NCBI GenBank assembly: GCA_051294375.1
Contig: CM119267.1
Span: forward strand, 13,552,015 to 13,616,014
Source: Paraspadella gotoi
Taxonomy: Eukaryota > Chaetognatha
Length of the DNA: 64,000 nucleotides
Direction of reading: 5' to 3'
The position numbers and the translations under genes are program-made. The notes beneath the pieces were generated by a model that searched no databases, had not been told where the DNA came from, and saw only the letters and a list, made by a program, of their open reading frames with translations. Shown piece after piece: positions 56,801-64,000 of the stretch (the stretch's first letter is position 1; each line of letters starts with the position of its first letter).

Positions 56801-59800
56801 AAGCTCACCCGAAACAATATCGAGCCTGGACCGGCTTCGCCGGCAGTCTTGATAAAAATTGTTTTGTAAATGAAACAAACAAATGAGTGTAGGAATATGA
56901 AACATAATTTAAATGTTAAAACATTGTGACGACGACAACGGTCAAAAGAAGCAGAAACGAATTAACATCTCGCCCAAGTCGGACATTCGCCCGTCTGGAG
57001 AGATATTAACGAAAAGTAACTCGCGGCGAACTAAGTTTCAAACAAGAAAATACCCGTGGTGCACTTCGTGAGTGGCGTTGGGCGTAAGTCCCGCCAAGCG
57101 TTGGGCTATATCGAAACCGAGAAGATCCGCGGGTGGGGCCGTTTTAGGTGCGCCCTCTTTCGGCTGTTCGTACCCCACAACAGGAGACATGGGCGGCGAT
57201 ATTAAAAACTGCTTCTCTAAGGGAGGAGGTTTCAGAAACTGTTCCGCCTTTTCGCTCAGTTTCTATAAGCAAAAACAGTAAGTTAAAACTGCTTAATTTA
57301 CAACTTCCCATTGCTGTATAATTATAATTTATTAATATTGCGATATTGAAGTGACCGACAGGACAGGGGGTTCTCCGTGTCCCTCTGACGGATAGCCTCA
57401 GATTTTCCCGTCAATTGCCTTGGTTTCCGGAACTTCGGATTTGGCTTGCTACCGTGGGTTAAACCGGCCCGTCACTTTTGCAAGGACAAAGGGCTAGAAC
57501 CGTGAATCAAGGAGTTCGGTTTGGAACAGTCTCATCAAACGAAGTAGTAGTGACTCACTACAATATACAGAAGGCTTCATATTATAAAATGTGTGTAACA
57601 TTGGTTCGGTATTATTTCCACCGCCGCTCAGTCTGTCCATCCATTTTTTTCCGTTCGCGCCAAATCAATTGGCTCAGAGGGGGAAAACACCATCCCAGGC
57701 GTAGTGTTATATCCACAGTTCTAACGACTTCCCTCTGCGTTGGCAAAGCGAGACCTTCCTAGGGTAACCGCGCCAGTGACTGGAGGCGTCACTGAGGGTC
57801 GGAAGCCCCCAAAGCAACAGTGAGATGCCCCATCCCAATGGGCACACAGAGCAACCCGGCTGTTGCCATAAGTGGTGAGCCCTACTATCGAACATGCACC
57901 TTATCAGGGTACGCTACGACAAACGCCTATGCCCTGCCAACTTCGGGTATGCTACGACAAACGCCTATGCCCCTGGGGTACGCTACGACAAACGCCTATG
58001 CCCCACAACTCGCTCTCTCTCTCCTCTCCCACTATGGTAGCAGTCTTGTCAGACACCTTTCAGGCTTGAGGAACCCGAGTGAGGTCTTGCCCGGAGATCC
58101 TGTGGCGGTATATTCCCACCCCTCCTCACGCCACCATCCGTCAGCCAAATCAATTGGCTCAGAGGGGGAACACACCATCCCAGGCGTAGTGTTCCATCCA
58201 CAGTCCTAACGACTTCCCTCTGCAGTTGGCAAAGCGAGGCCGTCCTAGGGTAACGCGCGCCAGTGACTGGAGGCGTCACTGAGGGTCGGAAGCCCCCAAA
58301 GCCAACAGTGAGATGCCCCATCTCAATGGGCATCACAGGCAACCCGGCTGTTGCCATAGTACCCCTTTTTTGTGACCAGAACACGTTCCGAGAAAACTTC
58401 TGGACCAAATTATTGAAATTTGGAAAATGAACGACCCCTATGTGAATACAAATAGAAATATCAAGGCGAAGTTCAATAATTGACCACTGAGCCGAGATAT
58501 GGGCCCTCTGGGGGGTCACCCATTGGGGCAAAAAATGGTCAAAGATTTTTTACAAATTTTTCAAATATTTTTTTCTTGAACAGTTGCACAGACGTTTACT
58601 CTTCCACAAAAACCTATTTATTACCTCAAAAATGTTAATTTACCTTAATTTTTAGCTTCATGAACATCAGCTGTTCAAGTCAGATTTGGAATAATTTTAG
58701 AAAATTGGAAGTAAAACGATGAACCATGCATCTTCTAACAATGCTTAATTATTGAAAATTTGTCAATTTTAGTTCTAAAATGTTTTTTTTATATGTTTAA
58801 GACGTCAATGCACCTGATGCTACTAAAAAATATTAAAATAAAAAAATAAAAATTTTTAGCCTTTTTTGGCCCCCCAGGGGTCTAGCCCCAGGACCCTGTA
58901 TCTCTTGTCAGGGGTTGAATATCAAAATTCGCCTCGATAGTTCCATTTATATTGTCATTAGGACTGTATATGTAAAATTTCATAAAATTCGATCGAGTAC
59001 TTAGGTTCTGGTCACAAAAAAGGGGTACCACATTTTATAATATGAAGCCTTCTGTACTTATTTTGTATGTTAAAAAATATTAAAAAACATTACCGCATTT
59101 TCAAACTGTTTGAATGTTCACTGTTGTTCAGATAGTACCTGAGCGAAGTAGCATCTTAGCTTTTCGCCCTCGAGCTCCAGGCCGTCGAACTTGTCTCTAG
59201 CGGTGGAGGCTTTCCCACGGGAGCTAAAATCTACGCGGGCACGCCGGAACGACTTGAGATATATAAAGTGAGCATCGCCGTCCAGTTCGAGAAACATGGA
59301 TTCCAGTTGGCGTTTTTTTTCTATGTCCCTGAATGTACATGGTATATTTGAAACCCGCCGCTAGAAAAAATTCACCAAACGAAAACGTGAAAAAGATTAA
59401 CATTTTGAAAATAAATACACAAGATATACTCATTTTTTAGGTATAGATATCAGTTCTTTCGGTTTACTTCTACTTTAACAGGAAGAGGTATAAGAAAGCT
59501 TAGAAAATGATCTCGCTGCTCTATAGACTAATATTTTTTAATAAAAAAAATTTGTTTTACTTTCTGGACGATTTATAAAAAAATCTTTCAAAAAATAACA
59601 ACAATATTGATATTGCCTGAAACCCCTTAAAAAACTATACTATTTTTTATATGACACAATGAAAGTTAGAGTGGCGTAGTGTATGCAGCCATGAAAAAAA
59701 TCGGTGATTGAAATCGTCATCTCTGAATAGGTTATATGAAAAATCATGGTTTTCTTCATATATGAAAAAAAAATCAATGCTAAATAATATTTAGTAGCTA

Positions 59801-62800
59801 GGATATGACTAAATATAGGATAATAAAAAAAAATTAATATATAAAATTTTTTTTTCTTGTAATAGTCCAATTCTACAAACCATTTTATCCGTTTATCTGT
59901 CCACCCCTCATATCTTGTTGGTAAATTACTTGGTTCATCTTAGAATACAACTATAGCCTCCCTTCTCAAGACAAACTAAAAAATATACTGGCATTGTGGC
60001 CAACTTGGAGTAATCTCTATGGAGGATTGGGATTGCTCCATAGCCACCTTCCTCACTCCTCTTAGACACCAGGGCGGCACCAAGAGATGGTAAAGTTGGG
60101 GGAGCACATGTTGAAGGGAATAAAGAGAGAGGAGAGTGAGGAATCAGATTGAGACGCGGAATAATATTTATTTATTAATTTAATATTTTATTATTAATGT
60201 TTTTTGGTAATTATTTAAATAATTGATTTGAGTTAGGATATTTATTGTTTCATTGATTAAATGGAGCTGTATTGGATTAGGGTGCTTTAATTTTGAATTT
60301 TATAGTTTTGTTATCTTTAATTATATTGGGTTAAACAACATTTACTTAGTAAATTTTTTATTTGATTTTAGTTATGGTAATATTATTATTTTGTTTATTA
60401 AAAATAATAATATTAGATTAAAATATTTTAATTTAAAATTATTAGTCAGAATAGAAGTACTAGAAGTACTAGAAGTATCGTTTTGTAAAAATACTGTTTT
60501 GTTGTTTTTAATATTACCTTATTACATCTCTATTATATTGGTTGTACCAATTTCATATAAATATAAGAATGTAAGTATGGCCTTTCAGATAGACTGACCG
60601 ACCATATAACCAACTTAAAAATAAAATATAATCAGTCAGATAGATAACAATATAATATACAGTATTATTTCTGATTAAAAACTAAATTGGAAGATATTCT
60701 ACAACTTTCAAAATAGCGAACCTAATTTTTGTGGAATTGTAACAAGCGATTATAAAGCATATGTTACGCTTAAAGGTTCTATAATTTTTACGAGAGGTCG
60801 GTTTTTTCCTATTTTGGGGAAGTACCTAAAATCAGCCGTTACGGGTGAGTTAGAAATGAGATCCCCCTAAAATATCCTAATTTGTGGTCTTACCTGTAAG
60901 TAAACAAACCGGCATGCCTTGTTCCAGATCTGAAGCCTAAACTTTTATTTTCTCTAAGCTCGGAAAACTTTTTTTTTGCGCAGTAATATAAATTTTTGTC
61001 ATTTCTTCCTTTCGTTAATGGAAAAAAAGATATTTTGCTATTTCTGTATTATGAAAATTTGCAAATTACTTGTTTCACTATTTTCTATTTTTATATTTTA
61101 TGAAGGATTTAGTATTTATTACTATTTAATCTATATTATTTAAACAAATATATATTGCTTTCTTTTTTAAAAATGTTTTATCTAATAATTCAATTTGGGA
61201 AGGGGAAGTCAGTGTTGTCTTCTGGAAATAGAGGGAGCATCTATACAACACAAGGTTAGATTACTATCTGTCCTAGTTTTCTAATAGATATCACACATCA
61301 TTTCTGTTAGAAAGTCATTTATGAAAAATCATAATATCTATATTTTTTGTACGTTCTTTGTAATTGGTAAAAATAATAAAATTTTCAAGTTTGAATATTA
61401 TTTTGCTTATTTCTGTGTGATATTTTTAAACGGATAGCGGCAATTAGGGATTAGAGCTGGTAGTGGAAGTTACATAAAAATTATGAACAACATACCATCA
61501 GTGAATATTAACTTATAAAAAACTATATTTAATATATAAAATTTGAATTATCAGCTTAAAATATAGGTTTTTTTATATTTGATCAACTTAATGAAAGAAT
61601 TTTTTAAAAAAGAGTTATATTTCTTTATATCAACTTTTTCATGACGAATCCAAATCTTTAAAAAAATATTAAAAAAAAACTATTTTGAAATTTTAACATT
61701 TATTGTTAGTATAGTATAATATGGCCTACTGAGTAAAATTATAAAATTTATTATAAAATTTTTTTATACATAAATGTTCATATTAGTATAATGTTGTTCG
61801 TTCCTCACTTTTAGAATTTTGATTAAAGTTAAATTAAGCCAGCTCACTTTGAGCTCTATCTTAACTCTTATACTTCACTATAATAATAATTGCTTAACTA
61901 TCCTCTTACCTCTATTTCCTTCACATTTCAAATTTCACAATTTCATCTTCACTAACTTATTTATTCACAGTAGTTAATTGTTAACACTAATCATTAAGTT
62001 TCAAACAATACTTATCTTTGTTGTACATTGCACAATGTATTATTTTTCAAGTTCTCTCACTCTCTTTCTCTCCTTCTCTCCTCTCTCACCATTTCAATTT
62101 CTTTTCACAAACTGGCTCTATTTGTTTCACCTTAATCTGTCCTCACAATTGACCACTGCCTTTCTCAACTCTGTGTTGGAAACTTTGCCCACTCTCTCTC
62201 TTTTCTCTCTCATGCACATAATTTGTTTCAAATTCACTCACTCTTTTTAATGCTGATGAAGGCTTGTACAGCCGAAACATGTCCGTTTTTTATTAAAATA
62301 AAATCGTTGTTGAAAATTCATTTCAAACTCTTCTAATTATTACACAACGAAAAGAAAGGATTATACACAATGAAAAAAGAGTTATATTTCTTTATATCAA
62401 CTTTTCATGACGAATCCAAATCTTCAAAAAAATATTACAAAAAACTATTTTGAAATTTTAACATTTTATTGGATTAGTACTAGTATAAATATGGCCTACT
62501 ACGTAAATTATAAAATTTATTATAAAATTTTTTTATACATTAATGTTCACTAGTATAATGTTGTTCGTTCCTCACTTTTAGAATTTTGATTCAAGTTAAA
62601 TTTAGAATATTTACTACGCTTTACTGGTTAAGGATTTAGGCTTGTTAGGGTTAGGGGTGGTTACTGGTAGTGTTAAGGGTGGTTAGGGATTAGGGTTTGA
62701 GGAAGTTAAGGTTAGGGGTAAAATGGTCTCTAGGCGAAAAAATTATAAAAATTATAAAATTGAATCATATTTTTTCCAGCATATTTTTGTTTTGCACCAT

Positions 62801-63295
62801 CCTCGTCCGTATGGAATCATGTTTTCAAATTTCTTATTTCTATCCAATATAGTTTTTTGACATTAATAAAGTTTTTCTACCCTTACCAGTGTTTTCTTTT
62901 TTCATATTTGCACAAAGATTTTTAAAACAAATCACCAACCGTAAAATCCCAGATATGAATTACTATTATATGAATTATATTTATTAAATATTTAAACTCT
63001 AGTAAAGATTTTTTTGGTGTCACTCGCGAACGGACACGGGGTAAATACTTAGTCAGAAAAATGTACCCTTTCATCTTGATAAGTGCATGTAGATTTCTCA
63101 AATTTCGTATACAGTTACCAACCTGAAAAAACTAGCGGGAACGTGTACTAGTATAAGCGATTCCAGGACCTCACTGCTATCGCTAGAATCGTAGAGAGAT
63201 TCGAGATCACGCAATTCTTCGTTCGAAGAGGCGAGAGAGGGACTCCGCTTCGTCGCAGCTTCCTCTATCGACTGTCGTCGGAGAGAGTCGCTCAT
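50670..63295 (-). CDS. RCAN: Regulator of calcineurin (calcipressin), four exons
   Basis: The coding exons are 63123-63295, 59139-59328, 57054-57262 and 50670-50850, in total 753 bases (250 residues). All junctions are GT/AG and phases match (2, 0, 2). The protein follows the RCAN plan: a disordered Ser/Glu N terminus (1-45); an RRM-like domain from SLILVHVP (46-53) through KSFRRARVDF (83-92) to LRCYFAQ; the hallmark FLISPP-SP motif (140-148); then a calcineurin-docking PxIxIT-like PSVFVH (196-201) after HHGTDDQ. RCAN proteins bind and restrain calcineurin, the calcium/calmodulin-dependent phosphatase, in the cytoplasm. The SP-containing motif is a phosphorylation and docking site in known members. 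Length is normal for the family. The C-terminal tail (PKPNYTPPNYAPK) is proline-rich and differs from vertebrate tails. The introns are large and full of repeats. I see no frameshift. Confidence 0.9.
51033..51125. repeat. Minisatellite, about 26-bp unit
   Basis: About four copies of ATTGACGCGATGATAGTCAT plus TC. A looser GATGCGATGATAACC repeat follows at 51536-51575. It is inside RCAN intron 3. Confidence 0.8.
51290..51480 (+). repeat. Family C GA-rich repeat
   Basis: GA tracts alternate with AGCTGGACAGACGCTGCAGA and AACTGGACAGCTGCTGCAGA, related to 22561-23195. Confidence 0.5.
51740..52930. other. AT-rich intron sequence, nothing identified
   Basis: Within RCAN intron 3. It contains an AT microsatellite (52440-52490) and AACCTTAACCTTAA-like runs (52615-52730). 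Confidence 0.5.
52931..53235 (+). other. Open frame of about 100 codons in RCAN intron 3, unknown
   Basis: An open frame on the strand opposite RCAN reads NIDVKTLDSDPVV to VTEVCSCSTNEVQFWNP and ends at a TGA. It has no in-frame ATG near its start and no recognised domain. It may be a transposon remnant or chance. Confidence 0.2.
53690..54090 (+). repeat. Pyrimidine-rich low-complexity tract
   Basis: Dense CTTT/TCTC sequence with overlapping Phe/Ser/Leu-rich open frames. Those frames are a by-product of composition. Confidence 0.7.
54125..54345. repeat. Long inverted repeat (hairpin), about 95-bp arms
   Basis: Arms contain GCCTCAAGGTGTTGCGCG and CGCGACACCTTGAGGC, continuing through ACGTCGCCCGTTTAAAGA on one side and CTTTAAACGGGCGACGTC on the other. 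The spacer is about 40 bp. A third partial copy, GACACCTTGAACGCGCC, is at 54587. It is probably a palindromic MITE. Confidence 0.7.
54770..54815. repeat. Perfect 46-bp palindrome without spacer
   Basis: Each 23-base half is the exact reverse complement of the other, centred between 54792 and 54793 (GGAAAAT|ATTTTCC). It is within RCAN intron 3. Confidence 0.9.
55697..56775 (+). mobile_element. Family B element, about 1.08 kb
   Basis: A complete copy from GAGCAAACAATGTCGGATCT to the terminal hairpin ATCTGCTGATAAGCAGAT and CGACTAAAA. It includes a minisatellite (55752-56100) and three CCACTC-CGATTCCATC units. It is in RCAN intron 3. Confidence 0.65.
55752..56100. repeat. Minisatellite, about 17-bp unit
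   Basis: About twenty copies of GATCAACTGACATAATT and variants GGTCAACTGGCATAATT. The array is internal to a family B element. Confidence 0.85.
57054..57262 (-). CDS. RCAN: RCAN exon 3
   Basis: Acceptor TTTTTGCTTATAG before 57262, donor GTATTTTC after 57054. It carries KQFLISPPMSPVVGYEQ, the family signature, and ends in NATHEVHH plus two bases. Confidence 0.88.
57568..59054. mobile_element. TA-flanked MITE split by an insertion
   Basis: The left TIR (CAGAAGGCTTCATATTATAA) begins after ATATA at 57567; the right TIR ends CCTTCTG at 59054, followed by TA. The left TIR breaks at 57594 and resumes at 58359 with GTACCCC. It is in RCAN intron 2. Confidence 0.65.
57595..58358 (+). mobile_element. 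TRIM-like element with direct terminal repeats
   Basis: Direct repeats of about 260 bp (57595-57870 and 58101-58358), each ending GGCTGTTGCCATA, flank about 230 bp. The interior has three to four GCTACGACAAACGCCTATGC units. A lone copy of the terminal repeat is at 21018-21265. It interrupts the MITE. A tandem array could also explain the repeats. Confidence 0.5.
59139..59328 (-). CDS. RCAN: RCAN exon 2
   Basis: Acceptor TACATTCAG before 59328, donor GTACTA after 59139. It encodes RDIEKKRQLESMF...FIYLKSFRRARVDF...YFAQ, the core of the RRM-like domain. Confidence 0.88.
59329..61839. other. RCAN intron 1 (part), nothing coding identified
   Basis: AT-rich. The 114-codon plus frame at 60253-60597 is composition-driven. 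A small CTAGAAGTA repeat lies at about 60458-60475. Confidence 0.4.
61840..62370 (+). mobile_element. Family A element end
   Basis: CTCACTTTGAGCTCTATC, CT tracts, TTGACCACTGCC...TGTGTTGGAAACT, hammerhead core, AAATCGTTGTTG and finally ACACAACGAAAAGAAAGGAT. It is in RCAN intron 1. AT-rich sequence with GAACAACAT/ATGTTGTTC-type blocks is duplicated on both sides (61595-61835 and 62370-62605). Confidence 0.55.
62253..62283 (+). ncRNA. Hammerhead-like ribozyme core, best copy
   Basis: CTGATGA, extra A, stem II GGCT-TGTAC-AGCC, GAAACATGTC. Immediate flanks AATG and CGTT can start stem I with four pairs including one G-U. Stem II differs in sequence from the GACTC/GAGTC copies but still pairs. Confidence 0.55.
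62371..63097. other. Duplicated AT-rich block and TTAGGG-like tract
   Basis: 62370-62605 repeats 61595-61835. 62625-62720 holds GGGTTAGGGGTGGTTA-like units. No gene. Confidence 0.5.
63123..63295 (-). CDS. RCAN: RCAN exon 1
   Basis: ATG at 63295; MSDSLRRQSIEEAATKRS to HVPASFF, ending two bases into a codon at CAG/GTTGGT. It encodes the first strand of the RRM-like fold. Confidence 0.85.
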
Positions 63296-63604
63296 GGTTC
63301 AGAGTAGGAGAGAACGGAACCAGGGGGAAACAATTGTCTCTTGGTCCAAAAGGCGTATCAAAGATAGGAAATCATTCGTGACCCGGCTTTTTAATTATTG
63401 AAGAGTCCCTTTAATGTAATTATATAGTTCAAGAAACTTCCTTTTACGGGAGAGGCACCAATTTCATGGAATTATCAACAACAAAGTTAGAGCTAAAATC
63501 GATAGATAATTGATGATTTTTAAGTCCAGAAAAACTGAGCGCATTTCATTTATTAATTAAGGTTTAAAACTTTGTCAATCTGAAAAAAAAAAGTTTGGAG
63601 TAAA

Positions 63605-63680
63605 ACACTTTTTAATAAGTTTGCGCAAACAATGTCGGATCTGCCTACGATAATTATCTGCCTCGATAATTAAGAGGTAA
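63605..63680 (+). mobile_element. Family B 5' end
   Basis: GCGCAAACAATGTCGGATCT and GCCTACGATAATTATCTG match the family start. The 3' hairpin is not found before the window ends. Confidence 0.5.
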
Positions 63681-64000
63681 TTAGCTACTCCAGATGATAA
63701 ATCCTATATTCTTTTAATTTGTGATCCTAACTGATCATAACTGATCATAACGATCATACCAAACCAGTGGCTGCTACCATGTACGCTGCTACCATTTGTA
63801 AGCGTGACCATTTGAAACCGCCACTAAAAAAAATTAACCAAACAAATGTGAAGAGACTTTATATTTTGAAAGAGATACTTAAAGAAAAGACATTCATTTT
63901 TTATGTGTAAATTTTTTGATAAATGATTTTGTTTTGAGTACGTAATGAGCAAAAAAGATAAGGAGCAAATTCGAGATTTTTATTCAAAAATAAAAGGAAA

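Noticed and set aside
57360-57560. Possible rRNA fragment in RCAN intron 2
   Set aside because: GC-rich with rRNA-like phrases, but no stretch could be matched confidently to a known rRNA.
60253-60597. 114-codon frame with hydrophobic residues
   Set aside because: Ile/Asn/Phe-rich as expected from AT-rich DNA; no homology recognised and it lies in an RCAN intron.

Overview
This is a repeat-dense, AT-rich eukaryotic window, almost certainly from an invertebrate animal. The evidence for an animal is spliced genes with GT/AG introns, a regulator-of-calcineurin (RCAN) gene, a GTSF1-type double CHHC zinc-finger gene and C-type-lectin domains, all set in abundant tRNA-derived SINEs, TIR elements and microsatellites. 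I cannot name the species. Two assembly gaps of exactly 25 N (9736-9760 and 35556-35580) are present. Sequence beside both gaps repeats neighbouring sequence with many one-base insertions and deletions, which looks like uncorrected long reads.

Genes. (1) A minus-strand gene with three supported exons between 6777 and 3880 encodes a predicted 640-residue, serine-rich, mostly disordered protein. It has a SUMO-interaction-like motif near its N terminus and a second one in its C-terminal half; I do not recognise the family. An ORF-rich exon lies upstream (7084-7368). Part of this locus recurs, inverted and frameshifted, at 10768-12825. (2) A minus-strand locus at 30370-34713 contains several C-type-lectin-domain pieces broken by frameshifts. 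(3) A GTSF1-like piRNA-pathway gene is intact at 44084-44338 and has a frameshifted near-copy at 38000-38230, inside a tandem duplication of about 4.85 kb. (4) A complete minus-strand RCAN (calcipressin) gene has four exons between 63295 and 50670, with phase-compatible splice sites and 250 codons. The genes do not form a pathway; they are unrelated neighbours in repeat-rich DNA.

Repeats. The most striking theme is a dispersed family carrying a hammerhead-ribozyme-like core: CTGATGA, one extra A, a compensating stem II, then GAAA and CATGTC. It occurs at about a dozen and a half places on both strands. It is often followed by a shared AT-rich tail with ATCGTTGTT and then ACAACGAAAAGAAAG, and several times is arranged as back-to-back outward-facing pairs. 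This resembles hammerheads described in Penelope-like elements and retrozymes. A second abundant family (B) starts with GTCGGATCTGCC and ends in a perfect hairpin made of the same motif followed by ACTAAA. Further families are F (about 600 bp), J (TIR element, about 890 bp), a TA-flanked 0.7-kb MITE, a TRIM-like direct-repeat element, three tRNA-derived SINEs and (GA)n/(CT)n blocks.

Layout: 1-3.5 kb, repeats; 3.9-7.4 kb, the SUMO-motif gene; 7.5-13 kb, repeats, gap and inverted copy; 13-30 kb, almost entirely repeats; 30-35.5 kb, the lectin locus; 35.6-46.5 kb, the tandem duplication with GTSF1; 46.5-50 kb, repeats; 50.7-63.3 kb, RCAN with introns filled by nested elements.
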